A DNA stretch of 64,000 nucleotides. It comes from Lepeophtheirus salmonis (taxonomy: Eukaryota; Arthropoda; Copepoda; Siphonostomatoida; Caligidae). The stretch covers positions 34,347,971 to 34,411,970 of the forward strand of contig NC_052134.2 of assembly GCF_016086655.4 (NCBI RefSeq), given 5' to 3'. The position numbers and the translations under genes are program-made. The first letter of the stretch is position 1; the number at the start of each line of letters is the position of its first letter. Below, piece by piece: positions 23,316 to 36,000 of this stretch. The notes under the pieces were generated by a model. It was not told the DNA's origin, ran no database searches, and saw only the letters and a program-made list of their open reading frames with translations.

Positions 23316-25065
23316 ATGAAGTGTCAAAAAACATGAAAAGAATAACATCCAACTTATTCGACAAAATAGGATTAAAAATGAGATTGTGATACTGTCAAAA
23401 CTTTCTCACTCCAATATGAAACCTCATTACTCATATATCAGAAAGAAGAGAGTAGGTTCTGGTAACAAAGTAATTGGATCGATACGAAATAATGAAGGTC
23501 TACTCATCTTAGATGATGTTGTTGATGATAGCTTCTTGCTATAACACGTATTTGGATCGGTCTATCAACCCGAATGGAAAAGAGTACTTGAGGTTACTAT
23601 TGATACAATTCATAGGCCCCCGTTCCTCTATTAATATTTATTTTCTACTGAATATTTGTAGTGTATTGGTAAAATCTATTGCTCTTTCACAAGTGGACCA
23701 GATAGAAATAACACCTTCTTCTTGAAGAGAGTTGTTAATAGTGTTGCCGTCCCTCTATCTATGTTCTTTAATCTTTCTTTTCAAAGGGGATATGCCAATT
23801 GATTGGAAAATGGCCAATATAGTTCCCATCTTTCAGAAGGGAGATCCTATGGATCTTTCTAGTTACAGACCTATATCCCTTACTAACTATGTCAGAAAAA
23901 TAATGGAGCAGATCGTTAACCGGTAGCTACAAGAATTCCTTGAGAGTAATAAGCTTATTTCTAGTAGACAACACGGATTATGTCCTAATACGTCGTGTGT
24001 TTCGAATCTAATTTCTTTATGTGATGTTATCGTCAGTCTTCTTAATTGTAATCTTGAATGTGTAGGGGTAGACTTTCATTTCAGCAACTTCTCTTAAAAA
24101 GGTCTAACATCGGTAGAAAGGGTCGGTTGCTACAGTGTCTTATTTCTTGGCTGACGAATGGGATTTCGAGTGTAGTGATCAATTTCAATGTTTTTGAGCC
24201 TGGTGACGTTACTTCATCTGTTCTTCAAGGTAGTGAGCTATGACTCAAGCTCTTTCACATTAACATTAACGATTTGGTGGATAATTTTTCAGGAGATATA
24301 TTTTTATACGCGGATGATAAGAAAAATCATCTGCTCTGATTTAAAATCTGTTGGTGATGTATATACCAAATAAATTAACTGGACGTTACTTCGAGATTGC
24401 CCATAAATGCTAATAAATATGTCCTGCTTCCTTCCTCCAAAAAGAGTTCATCCACTCAAGTCTTAATGTGGTAGATGATTCCTTAGACTTAGGAATTAAC
24501 ATTTATCGTAATTTGAGATTTTAGAGGCATATACACTATATTATAAAGAAGACCAATCAAAACTTGGGAGTTATTAAAAGAAGTTTCAAAACTCATGAAC
24601 CTTCATTCAACGTAGAAGTTAATGTCCTTCCGATTTTAATAAACGGATTTGAGATCTGGAATCCTTCCAGAAGTTACTTCATCAAGTTCTTAGAAATGGT
24701 GAAATCTAGGTTTGTCCCGTTTTTTTGCTTGATTGGGAGACAACAAAAACTAACAATGAAAGATCAAAAGACTTGGCCATCACTTGGGATCATAGACTTG
24801 ATATTAAGGATGTTATGACGCTTCACCAAATTTGGAACAAAAAGATAAAGTTATGTCTCCCACCCTAAATACTGAATAAAGACTACCTTTTCCACGAAAC
24901 GAAACTCTCTGCTCACAACACAATCTACCTCCAAAAAACCAAATATTGACATTTTTAAGCATAGTTTTTTTACAAATCGATTAGTCTTTCGAAATCAATA
25001 CATTTATGCTTTCTCTATAGAAGTGAGGCTTACCTCAAGCGATTTTTTTTACTTGGTTATTTGAA
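23316..25065 (+). pseudogene. Non-LTR retrotransposon reverse transcriptase relic
   Basis: Frame pieces follow the order of Jockey/CR1-type RTs. The pre-RT linker is at 23,317-23,530 ('YSYIRKKRVGSGNKVIGSIR'). 'TSGPDRNNTFFLKRVVNS' follows at 23,688-23,745. 'DWKMANIVPIFQKGDP' and 'SSYRPISLTNYVRKIMEQIV' lie in 23,788-23,925, then 'LISSRQHGLCPNTS'. The 'VTSSVLQGSEL' block (family VTSGVPQGSVL) is at about 24,205-24,240. 'INDLVDNFSGDIFLYADD' follows, with the catalytic YADD at 24,307-24,318. 'RSFKTHEP' and 'FEIWNPSR' C-terminal blocks end near 24,850. Several stops and frameshifts are present. No endonuclease and no RNase H are seen, so it looks 5'-truncated and long dead. Confidence 0.85.
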
Positions 25066-27940
25066 GTTTAGATAAATTATGTAATATATAATTAATTAAC
25101 TAACTAATAGCTAATTTATCATTTCAATACGTATTAATTTTAAATGTAAAGTTACTATAAAAATATACAATATAAATATAAGCCACATTGAAAAATATAT
25201 TACTCTATGATATATAGTACAACTTAGTCGATGAATAGTATGAAAAATAGCTTTTTCTCTCTGCGTGACTAAAATTAGTTGTTGCTTCATCACAAGATCT
25301 ATTGACGGATTTAGCTTGAAACTCAGTCATATAACAGGTTTTCAAATTCTGGTCATACCTGGAAAAACATTCCGTATTTGTCACTTCCATTCTATGGAGT
25401 TTTGAATCAACAAAATGTTAAAAGGATGTCCATATAGACTTTGGTATGCATTGAGGGACAAGGCGTAGAGCAGTACTTCTTTTTTTTTTTAATTTTGTGA
25501 CAATGATGACCATTCTATCTTGTAGTTTTTGAGAAGAATACAAACTTTCATGAAAAGGAAAAAATAATTTTCCTTTGAAAATGAATGAAGTAAAGGGTAA
25601 ATGTTTTCGATATAATTTTCTTCCAATAGATCTTCGTCATATCTTAATCTTGAATTATTCCTTATCAAGGATATTTTAGTAAATTACTTTGGAATTCAAT
25701 TTGTAACCTCAATAACTTATTTTTCTCATAGACAAAAACATTCTTCATTGAATTGAGAAAAATGGTGGATCAATCAATTTAAGTCAAAAACACCCACTGA
25801 AATGAATAGACATTGAATTGGACGTTCATTAAATTTACTGTAAAACGGTTTCGTTTTTTTAAAAAAAAAATCAATTTTTTAGAAATATAGTTATGAATTT
25901 ATGTAAGTTTAAGATCCTGTAAAGGGAAATATTTCGATAGCTTATTATTAATATATTAATGTACTCACATATATTAGTGATATATTATTTTATATATATT
26001 CTTAGTTTTAAATTTTATTGTTTGTATTTTTTTGTAAAACTTGAGAATTTAAGAATATTATTATAATTTTATTTCTAAAGAGGTCTCCAATTGAGACAAA
26101 ATTGATTAAATGTTACTGATCCATTTAATATCTATGTTTTATTGTGTTGGTTGAGTCAAGTCCATCTTCTTTAAAGTTTAAAACAATAACATCTCTTCAT
26201 TTCTTTACCCAAAAATTTATTTTTATGAAATTATGTGGGCTTAGACTAATGCATATGAATGTTTTTGACTTTCTTAAGTAACTTTCATATAAATAAATAT
26301 TAGGTTTTATATCTCTTCCTAGCTCTAGATATATTGTTTCTTCAATAGTGACCTTATTTTGAATCTATATTTACAAAAAATGATCATATTTAGATGAGGA
26401 GAAAATAAATATTTGAAAAGATTTATATAAGTTTCTTGAATTTTTATAGCATAAAATATCATTCATAGTAACCAGGTCAATTGACCCATAAAACAATTTG
26501 TAGTCATTTTTAGCAAAAATTTATTGATAGAAAATAATAATTTTTTACAGTCCCTAATGTTGAGGTCTATTTAGGACAAGTAAAAAAATATTTTTTTTAC
26601 TCGTATGTTTAAAGTTGTAAACAGGTCAATTTTACCCGTAAGACTACATTAGGATTAAGTGCAATTAAAACTTTTTTCTAAGTAATTTGTATAAATATTT
26701 CTACATTTTTGCTAATAAAGCTTAAAAAAGATAGATATAGATTCGAATCCTCTTTTTCTGTGTCCATGTCAAGTTAATTCCTCATGATCCGAGTCCATAT
26801 GTTAATAACGGATGATATTATTTTGACAAAAAAAATACAGTTTAGCAATTAAAAAATTATTGCTCATTATTTTATAGATCGTCGTGGTTTCAGAATTCCT
26901 GCCGACCTATGTTTTAGTTTTTTTGAAATGCATAATAAAATATTAAATTTAATTTTAAAATATTTATATATTTTTCCTCTTTATAGTAGTAATCCATTTT
27001 TTTCTCCCAAAATCATATAACAGGAACTGATATTAACAGAGGTCTTTCAATAATATCATAAATATCGCTCCCACTTTCTTCTCCAATCTTCAAAAATATA
27101 ATTCCCAAGTATGACTGCCTGAAGTCATTTTTAAATTTGATTTAGGTTTTTTTTTTTTTTTAATTCGAACAGCGCCTCTATAGAATTTATTTCTTTTTTT
27201 TATATTTTTAACAATATGTTGAGTGTAATGGGGTTTAAAAAAACCATGTAAATAATATTTTCTTATGACTTTTTTTAAAGAAAAACAGTTATTCAAAATT
27301 ACGGGGTTTTTTTAATAAAATATATTTATATCCAAGAAAAGTGGACTCAATACCCTCCCCCCTCCCTATAAAACTGACACTGGCTGTAGAACTTTGTTTT
27401 GGAAATAAAGTTTGGGCTTGAATACAGTTTTGCCGTATGATTTGAGTCCAAGTTAATGTTGTTCAGATCTAAGTCCATTAAAAATGACTCGAGTCATATT
27501 TTTACTATACTTATGTATTTTTAAAATAGAGAGTGGATTAATTCGAGTTAATTTGATTAATTTTGTATGTATAAAAAAAGTATCCCGGGAAATTATAAAA
27601 AGAGTACATAACTGGGCCAGACAACTTAAAACCCTATTAAAACTTAGTCTAGAGTACGTAGCAAGAGTTTATTTTTTTGGAAAAGGTGAGATTAGGTATT
27701 TGAAAATATATTTGTTCTCTCAAATCGATTATAAAATCAGTTTAAAGGTGGAAGAAATAACAAAAAAGATACAAATGTTGAATTAGCCCACGCGGGTGTA
27801 ATGACTACAGGTTAGGACAGCAAATTGTGTACGGTTAATTAATGTTTATTTCCCAATACTCTGAAAAGGTTTAGTGATTATTTTTCGAGATTCCGTTTCC
27901 GCTGTCCTTTTTACATAAACAAGCTAAACTAATCATTTAG
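25066..27940. other. Very AT-rich stretch, no gene recognised
   Basis: The start may be the 3' tail of the retroelement ('aattaattaactaactaata', 25,089-25,108). The rest shows no domain or repeat end. The 100-codon ATG frame at 27,484-27,786 begins in GACTCGAGTC-rich text and has no recognisable motif; I do not call it. Confidence 0.45.
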
Positions 27941-27943
27941 GCA

Positions 27944-28140
27944 TTTCATCATCATGAACAAGCAAAAAGGCTGCGCATCTCAGATCTCCTAGATGCTGGA
28001 GTTAATGTGATGAAGATTACGATATTGTTAAGTGTTCTAAAAGCCTGGTTTTTAAGTTGGCCCAGATGAGAAAAAAAAGAAAAAAAAAAGACATCTCTAG
28101 GATGTCAGAAATTAGAGGGCATACTTTCAAGAGGGACAGT
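27944..28140 (+). pseudogene. Mariner transposase N-terminal HTH relic
   Basis: From 27,956 the frame reads 'QAKRLRISDLLDAGVNVMKI' then 'TILLSV'. This fits the first helix-turn-helix of mariner transposases (..R..I..L..AG....KI...LGVS..TV). The next words in a shifted frame are 'SKSLVFKLAQMRKKR'. After about 28,100 the frame decays, and no catalytic domain follows before repeat R4 at 28,450. It is an isolated 5' fragment. Confidence 0.55.
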
Positions 28141-28449
28141 GTTCTCAAGTTTTAAAATATTTAATTGATGATAAAGTAGAAATGCGTGAAAAATACAATG
28201 TGTGGCGTGAATCTAAGTGATACTGTGTGAGGCTTGAGACCCCTGAAGATTATATGTAGAAAATTGAAAATAAGGGCATTTTTAAGTGTGCAAGGATACA
28301 ATTATACAATCCACATATAAAATTGTATCCTCCAACTCTATTAAATGCGCGCATTTTCACTTCATTAATGAAAAGTTAAAAATGTACCATTTTACAAATA
28401 ATCACTCTCTTATGTTAAATTGAAATGAGCATAAAACGAACGTATCACT

Positions 28450-28700
28450 CTGTCAATTTGAAGAATGTTTAGAAGGAGAGTACCTAGCTGTCATGAAGTT
28501 TTATCAAATCAGATACTAGCAGCTGCTTGAGGAAGGAAATAAACACAAACCCTACTCTTTATATAATAAGGACAAATATGCTGGAATTTCTTCAAACTTA
28601 GATGTTCTGTATTCAACAATTAAATAATAATGACAACAGCTCTGGAAAAATAAAAATTATCTTGAGATTAACAACTAGGAAAAGCTGCTTCTGCTTTCTA
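28450..28700 (+). repeat. Interspersed repeat R4, copy 2
   Basis: 'tagctgtcatgaagttttatcaaat', 'cagctgcttgaggaaggaaataaacacaaaccctactct' and 'aataataatgacaacagctctggaaaa' match 8.4-8.8 kb and 37.6-37.9 kb in order. Confidence 0.6.
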
Positions 28701-28950
28701 GGACATGTTTTATACACTTCTACTAATAATACTAATTACTAATATAGAGAAATGTATTGTATCAACGCTAAAAAGGAGTAGAGTTAAAAGTACTAGCATG
28801 GATCCACAGTTCAGAAATTGTAGAAATGTACGTGAGCTGTAGAACTTATTCAGACCAAAGGCGAGTGCCTAATATATATATATATGATTATAGCTTGTGA
28901 ATCATTACAGTTGATTCATTAGAAGACCTATTTTTTTTTTTTTTTTTCAG

Positions 28951-29004
28951 GATTAAACGAGATATCGTTACTAAAAGCTTTAAAGTGACAAGGGCACAAT
29001 GGAT
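28951..29004 (+). CDS. Candidate 54-nt internal exon
   Basis: A run of T17 followed by CAG (28,931-28,950) is an almost ideal 3' splice site. A perfect GTAAGT donor begins at 29,005. The 54 nt between them are closed in one frame and open with reading 'IKRDIVTKSFKVTRAQWM' (the last codon split by the donor). The phase is symmetric (2-2), so the exon could be skipped without a shift. No partner exon was identified and the peptide is too short to name. The poly-T could instead be an element tail, with the donor arising by chance. Confidence 0.3.
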
Positions 29005-29039
29005 GTAAGTTAATTATTTGTCATACAAGTATCCCTTTT

Positions 29040-29335
29040 CCCACGGAAAATGTGATTTTTATGACACAGATGACGTTCCTTAATCATTTGCTATCATTTT
29101 CCTTCATAATCAATGCAATTTTTCCTTCACTTTATTAATTCAGTTAAATAAATGAATTCATGGAGGTCAAATTGTTAGTTATAGAGTAATATTAAATTAC
29201 ACTCAAAGCCCCTAGTGGACAAAAAACTGTCGCTAAGACCACTACTTTGAACAAATATTGATTATGGGATATTTGTTTTGCCGCATAGTTTATAACTTTG
29301 CTCATACTTGCTGATTATTTGTTTGAACTACAGAT
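29040..29335 (+). repeat. Interspersed repeat R8, copy 1
   Basis: Ordered matches with 40,530-40,835: 'gatgacgttcctta', 'caatttttccttc', 'aattcagttaaataaatgaattcatggaggt', 'gttagttat' and 'gaacaaatattgat'. Class unknown. Confidence 0.5.
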
Positions 29336-31385
29336 ATCAGAGTTCTTATATGTATTTTAACCCATAGGCTTAGGCGTGTCAAAACAATAGTTTCCCTTTC
29401 TAAGTCACCTTTGCAAAACAGATTTTCTAATAATCAATGTTATATATATAAATATGTATTACCGCCTTAACAAGTGTTCCAACTTCCAAGTAATCCTAAT
29501 TTTAGTTTACTACGCAGTGGAACATGTGTTCCAAGTAGCACTCAATATTATTTCTCCAGGAGATACGACATATTATTTTCAATAATGCAAATTAGTATAC
29601 ATTAGAATACATATAAATCTATTATTTGAAATGATTATACTTTCTACATTATAAGCTGATATGATATTCTTCAAATACACAAAGGAAGATCACATTGCTT
29701 ACATTTATAAGCCGTTTCATTAACAAATCCCCCCACCCCCTTCACCCCAAAAAAATAGCAAAAAGAATTACTTCTTCCTTGAGATTTTTCTTCTAAAGTT
29801 ATCTGATTTCAAAATAATACGAAGAATATTAGGCAACACTACCTTAGGGGTTTGAACTAAAATTTATTTGAACCTTTTCTCTGGGACTCTTCAATTAGCT
29901 GTATATAGGTATCCCTCTTTTTTTAATGAATACAAGAGAATTTTCAGTGAGTCACAAACACCAAGGATTGACTATATTAGAAAAATCTAACTTTTGGGAC
30001 CAAGCCACATCTGTACTGTTCAACTTCAGCTGTTTGAGAAATGTTACTTTCAATAGATGCTCAAAAATATATTTACTCAAACCTTTTTATACTTAAAGCA
30101 ATAGTTATATAACATTTATAAAATAAACTATTAAGGTCATATAAAAGTTCAAAGCCCGTAAAAAAGGTCAATTTCTTCTAAATTTTTATTTTAGCGTATG
30201 TACTTTGGTGTCTAATGGTTAGGGTGACCTACTAATTCGATAATTTGTTGTATTTTATGAAAAAGTTATGCATTCAAATTGCATTTTTCGCCCTCAATAG
30301 CCATTTGAAAATGAGTTATTTTAAAGACATTCTCTATATGAAAAGGGATTCAGAAGTTTCATTTTTAAAGTCATATTTTTGAATTTAAAAAGATTCATTA
30401 AAGTTCCTTTGCTTAATTGATACATAAGATTATTATAATTATTTTTCATTTTGAAGAAAATCAAACTATAGCCCAGCGAAATGTCGTAAAAAAAGTCTTT
30501 AATGATCACGACATTTGCATGTTTCTTCTTATTATTTTCAAAATATGTTTAAAAAATATGCATTTAACGGTGAAAAAGAAATTTCTGGGGTAGGGGCGGG
30601 GAGATGAGTTTGGCAGGGAATTAAAAATTATTTTTTCTATAGTGCTTAAAAGATCCCCTTGCATAAGAAAAGTTGAGCAAAAATTAAATTAAATTGTAAC
30701 ATCCTCTCCTCCTAATTGAACTTAACATAATAACTTTTCCTATGAGCGTTGACTACAGAGCTACGTCGCTTCTTAGGCATCTTGAGTTTTCCCAAATAGT
30801 TAAATAGAAAATACTGAATCAAAAATGTTGAAAGTATTTTTTTGCTTATGTTTAGCAAATTATAAAAATCGATCACTAAAGTTAATTTAGCAAATTTTCA
30901 AAAAGTACTTTTATGTTATTCATTTCTTGGGAAATATGTTATTGAAAATAAAAAGGCAAAATGTTTGTTAGAATTAAACCATCGATTTATCAAAAAAACT
31001 TACAAAATCTTGAAGTTACTTCAATTAATTGAACATGATTTGAGGGAGACCAAACATAGCTGTTGCTGCAAAATGAGTATGAATTTCAGGACAACGTAAC
31101 ATCCTGTAGGCTATAGTTAAAAAAGTGCATAAAGGACTGTATTTAATATGTGATACTAACAGAGGGGAGAAAAATTCCTTATACTGCAAGTGCAAGTCTA
31201 GTCCAACATCTTTGATCACAAGCCAAATCCCAAAAAAAATGTTTTCTTAGAGTCTAGTTCCAGTCCTTGAGTTACATTCTCTAAAAAAATTGAAATGCTG
31301 GTGAGTACTGCTATGAAGACTGAAAAAAATAGAAACGTTTGCGTGAAAATTTGTTAAAAAAATTGTCTGAAATCCAATAAACTCT
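29336..31385. other. No gene recognised
   Basis: AT-rich. A short fragment at about 30,744-30,775 ('gagcgttgactacagagctacgtcgc') resembles the reverse of the SINE tRNA head at 47.6 kb (gcgttgtccattgagctacgtcg) and may be a SINE remnant. Confidence 0.4.
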
Positions 31386-31389
31386 CAAA

Positions 31390-31510
31390 TATTAACTTTC
31401 GAGCCCAAGTCAAGTCTTGGATTTTGAGACGAAGTCTAGTCGCAAGTCTTCAATGTATGGTATCAAGTAGAAGTCGAGTAGTAAGTCTCGATTCCATGTC
31501 TCCATCTATA
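31390..31510 (+). mobile_element. hAT-like MITE fragment (right half)
   Basis: 'gcccaagtcaagtc', 'caagtcttcaat' and 'aagtcgagtagtaagtctcgattcc' correspond to the right half of the complete element at 32,445-32,721. The left end is absent. Confidence 0.4.
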
Positions 31511-31764
31511 GATACTGATACGGTTGTCAGAAGTACATTGGGAAATTGCATTTCTAAATATTTTCATTGAAAATATTTCCATTCAAAATTAATTGAAAAT
31601 ATTTATATACAGTAGAACCATGTAACTCTTAGCTACTTTGCTACAGAAAGAGTGTCGATAGGCAATACAGTCGATATCTGAATCAATTTTCCTACTAACA
31701 CCAACTTTAGAGATGTGACCGAAACACAACCTGTATTTTCTCTATAAAATTGTTCATTCTGAGG

Positions 31765-31910
31765 CAAAGTTTTTTCGTCATTTTGCGTCCAAATCCAAAT
31801 ATGTTGAGTCTTTGAATGTTATTATCGAATCTAGTTTGAGTCCTTAGATTTATTTTGAGTTCATTTAAAGTCAATATTTTGAATATACCCGTTAGACCTA
31901 TTCAAAAATA
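31765..31910 (+). mobile_element. hAT-like MITE fragment (left half)
   Basis: 'gagtctttgaatgttattatcgaatctagtttgagtccttagatttattttgagttcatttaaagt.aatattttgaatata' matches 32,488-32,570 of the complete element nearly base for base. Confidence 0.55.
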
Positions 31911-32444
31911 TACCTTTTTGAATATTGATATTTTTACGCATTTTCCCTATGTTTTAAGATGTGAAAAGCTCGAAAATCATTTTTTAGGGATCTAAGTATG
32001 TCTTATACCCTGCCTCATTGGCTTTAAAGTTTTTCCAAAATGTCTTTTTTGATGATTTTGTGAAGTTTTTTGACAAAAAGTATGATGAAACACATTATTG
32101 AATGCCAAAAAAGACATTAAGCTAAAATAGAACACTTTTGAACAATACTATTTATATATTTTATTATCTTAGAATCAAGATTGCCAAGTACAATGAAGGT
32201 AAAGAGAAATATCTAGGTGCGCAGACCCGAGTACTAAAATTGTATACTCCCATCTATAAATGTTATTTTCCCTTATATTTACTCATTTTTTGCGGAAAGT
32301 ATAATAATGTTTTCGAAAGATTATGCACTTACCTCAATTTCTGATTTAAAAATAATTTTTACAATACGAATTTTAAAATCAGAATGGTATACATTTTATA
32401 AGTTTTTTTGGACTTCTATAAATAAAAACGTAAAAAAAAAAAAG

Positions 32445-32721
32445 CAGAGGTGGGAAAAGTCCTTGTCAAGTCTGTGCTCACAAGTGCGAGTCATTGAATG
32501 TTATTATTGAATCCAGTTTGGTTCTTCAGATGTATTTTAAGTTCATTTAAAGTTTATATTTTGAATATATGACCCATAGTATAAAGGCTTTTTTTTAGAT
32601 TAGAATAAACTAGTTTTCTAGGCCAAGTCGAGTGGAAAGCCTTAGGTATCGATTTCAAGTCAATTGGTGACTCTTTGATTGTGATATCAAATAAAAGTCT
32701 ATAGTCAAAATCCCACCTCTG
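32445..32721. mobile_element. hAT-like MITE, complete 277-bp copy
   Basis: The ends are CAGAGGTGGGAAAAGTC (32,445) and GTCAAAATCCCACCTCTG (to 32,721). These are terminal inverted repeats of the CAGAGGTGGG type widespread in hAT elements. Flanking octamers AAAAAAAG and ATACAAAG agree at 6 of 8 positions, compatible with a decayed 8-bp target duplication. Two partial relatives lie 0.5-1 kb upstream. No coding capacity. Confidence 0.75.
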
Positions 32722-33489
32722 ATACAAAGTAACATATTCCTAGCTAAAACCAACAAATACTTTGCCTAACAATTTATTTGTTAATGTTGATCTTTTTTAC
32801 CGTTTTTGAAGAAGAAAATGTTAAGAAATACAATGATGATCTCATGTCCGACCTTAACATAATTTTGATAAGTGATCGCAACACACGATAAGACATGAAT
32901 TTTAGGAAGATTTGAATTATACTTTAAGAGATAAGAGCTGCGTTAATAAAAACCCTTAGACATTAGTAACCTTTGAGCCTCACATCACATCATGACTTTT
33001 TAGGAACATACATTTTTTTTTTCGTTCTTCCAGAATCTTCTTTGTGTATTACTGTTAAGTTTTCACTGATTTGCACATTTATATTTTATTTTTTAAAGCA
33101 TTTCTTTAATGGTTTCTAACCTTCTTGTAGGTTGAATACAGTTAGGGTTCGTGACTGCATCTTCTTAAATAACTTACTTGCCATCACCAGCACTGGGAGT
33201 GAGTGAGTAGAATTGCTATTTTTATTACTATTATTATTATAGCAATCATCGTTTACTCTTCCTTAAGATAACTAGTGTTGGATTCGAATTATAACTATCG
33301 AGTTCGAATAATTGAATATTATGCTGTGTTCGTGTTTCTGGGCATTAAGTCAAATCAAATTCAAATCCGAGTAAAGGCAATTATACAAATTACAATATTT
33401 CTTCATTAAATTGATAAAATATAAGTTTAACAGTGAAATCAGTTTGACTGACTCAATACGTCAATCCATGATCAAATAGGCTTAGGATT

Positions 33490-33709
33490 TGTAAGCTATC
33501 GCTCAATCCCTCAATGGGCAACGGACTCGGAAGAAATTATTCTCTGGAACTCATTATGTGTAGATTCACGTCTGTGTCGATCATAGAGAAGGAAATATAC
33601 TTAATGTTTATGAACTTTAAAGACAATTTCTAGGTCAAATGGAGTAAATATAATAAGTTACATATTATACTTAATCAGTGCAACTCCATTTGACCAGTTA
33701 AAAGAACAT
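33490..33709 (+). mobile_element. tRNA-derived SINE, full-length copy
   Basis: The head (33,497-33,585) aligns with tRNA-like sequence at 47.6 kb and 44.2 kb: 'ctcaatgggcaacggactcgg', 'aagaaattattctctggaactca' and a B-box-like 'agattcacgtct'. The body 'gaaggaaatatacttaatg' follows, then a conserved tail: 'taggtcaaatggagtaaat', 'atacttaatcagtgcaactccatttgacc' and 'aaaagaacat'. The tail's AAATGGAGT and ACTCCATTT words can pair as a hairpin. It lies directly beyond the 3' end of the mariner pseudogene at 33.8 kb. Confidence 0.75.
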
Positions 33710-33799
33710 CTGTGACCTTTTTGTGAAGAATGGGTCGTTTGTATCTTGCTACAAAGGATACATACTTTTTGCCGAATTGCAAAACACTGATCTTCCATT

Positions 33800-34790
33800 T
33801 TTTTTCAAAAGGCTGGATCTATAATCAGTAGTGGGGATGATGAAATCCCTCCATTCAATAATACTCCTGAAGATCTCACCAAGTTCAAATTTCCTCCATC
33901 TACTAATGTGGACGTCTTTTATTACATAAATTGGCAAAAATGTTAGCCCATTACTTCTTGATGCTGGCCTTGAGCTCCTACAGATCTCTAGTGTGATGTA
34001 TTTCCAACCTTGCTCTTTAAAACATTCCACATACTGAAATCGAGGGGATTGAGATCAAGACTGGAAGAGGGCCAGAAGAAATTGTCACAGAAGTCAGCAA
34101 AGTGACCCTTGCAGAAGTTCTGTGTCTTACAGGCCGTATGGCTGGGGGCACCGTCTTGTTTCACACATATTTCTTCTCAGGATGATTAGCCTTCACCTAG
34201 GGCAAGGTTTTCTACCTCAGGACCTTATAGTAGACCTCAGCCCCGATTTTCTCATTGGTCTTGAAGAAGAAGGCATCCATTTTCTTCCCATCAGAGACCA
34301 CGACTCCCAAGCATATTGTTTGGGTCGGATGTTTTGTCCTGAAGGTGCAATGGACTTCTTTAAGTCAAACTACTATATATTTGTCGTGTCTATGGTTCAA
34401 ACCTTGGCTGACTGTGAAGATTTTCTTGTCTGAGAAGATTTTAACACTCGACAGATGACTCTTCAAGTAATTAAAGACTCTTTTGCATTTTTCAAGCCTT
34501 AAGGCCTTCATCCTATCGGTGAGGAGATGTCTTAGAGTCCTGACAGTGTTCTTAAGGCTGAGGTCATCATGAATTTTCCTCCTGATGGTCATCTCGTTCA
34601 CATTGAACTCGTAAACCAACTGGCACATTGATGTACTTGAGAAATGTTTCGTCTCGCTTCAAACTATTTCCTCTACTCCCTGCCTTCCTTTTGACTCCTT
34701 TCCCATTATCCTTTGTCAACCTCATGTTCCAGACTATCCTCTGTTTCTTATTCACACATTTTTTCCAATTTTGATCAAACCAAAACAATG
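33800..34790 (-). pseudogene. Mariner (DD37D-type) transposase, nearly full length but broken
   Basis: Minus-strand frames give the protein in order. First comes a basic 'RKAGSRGNSLKRDETFLK', then the second HTH 'FNVNEMTIRRKIHDDLSLK' and 'RTLRHLLTDRMKALRLEKCK'. The first catalytic block is 'VKIFSDKKIFTV', then 'GVVVSDGKKMDAFFFKTNEK' and 'GAEVYYKVLR'. The second catalytic D is in 'KQDGAPSHTACKTQNF'. The third block is 'FWPSSSLDLNPLDFSMWNVL'. I count 37 residues between the D of QDGAPSH and the D of PLDF, as in the DD37D (maT-like) group. The C-terminal 'ELKASIKK.WANIFANLC' follows. Stops and frameshifts split it, and the first HTH is poorly preserved. TIRs were not found. Confidence 0.88.
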
Positions 34791-34794
34791 TGTA

Positions 34795-36000
34795 AGAAAA
34801 ACAACAGATTGCTTAATTTCCCTATCGCACTGTGTGGAACAATATTGAAAAAAGTCAATACAAGCTTTGATCTATAAAATCAGATATTTTTACACTTTTT
34901 GAATGATTCTTTTTGGAGCTATGAGTCTCTGAAGAAAGAAACACAATTCTAAAAACGATAAAGACATATTTTTTAAAGTTTTAAAATATTTCAAATGTAG
35001 CCATTGAAATATACAACAATCATTTTATCCCTATCTTTAGCAAATAGCGCTTAAAAAAGATTTGAATCTTTAGAATATTAAAAACTCCTTAGTTTTTTTT
35101 CTGAAGGCCATGAGGTGGATAGAGAAAAATTTAGGCCATATATGGAATCAGGGAGTCAAACTCTATTTTGTGCAGTTTTGATTTCTTCTTATGACTTTTT
35201 ACTGTTGTTAATCAAATTATGTAGGGTAATTTAAATAAATGTTTACTTGGATAATGAAACAATATTTCAAAAAAATGAATTTATATAATCACGACAAAAC
35301 ATAAATAAAAATTAATTGAGGTTGGTGTATTAAAATCTCAACTGCATAAACACTACCAATTATTTTTATCTTTTCTATAAAATTACAATTGGAGATGAAA
35401 TTGATCTATACTCGAATATTTCGAGATTTGATCAAATAAGTGCGAGTTTGGTCGATTTAAAAAAAGTTGCAAGAGTTTGAGTTATTTTTTGCCAAATTGC
35501 AGACTTTAGTAAAGCCAAATTTATTTCGAGTTTGTGTAATATTTGAATCTAACAATAAAGAGATGCATTATTCATACATCAGCTATAAAAGGGGGTTTCA
35601 TTGTGAGTGTAACTGGGTTGTATGTATTGTTCGTTTTTTTCATTAAGGGGTCAGATAATATCTTTACAAATAACTCTATTTATGAGACTACGAATACAAA
35701 TTCATTAACAAATAAATGAATCAATATACATATTTTATAATATTTGCAACATCCCATAATCTACAAAGGTGAAGAATAACAATATGGCAAACATAGAGTT
35801 CACAAAAGTTGCAAAAAGATCAAACAACTCATTTTCGTAGACCCTAAATAAAAAATAACAACATTTTTTATGAATACACTTAGTTTATAATTTGACTACA
35901 ACCCCAGAAAAACATGGGCAGTAATTGATTAGCTTACTTTTTTCCTAATAGAGATGTTAAACGAATAAAAAATATTCTAATACTTGTCTTTATAAATTTA
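34795..36000. other. No gene recognised
   Basis: AT-rich spacer between the mariner relic and the R5 element. I see nothing supportable in it. Confidence 0.4.

Noticed and set aside
27484..27786. 100-codon ATG frame
   Set aside because: It starts in GACTCGAGTC-rich repeat-like text and has K/I/L-rich composition without a motif.
34122..34433. 103-codon plus-strand ORF
   Set aside because: Antisense shadow of the mariner transposase at 33.8-34.8 kb.
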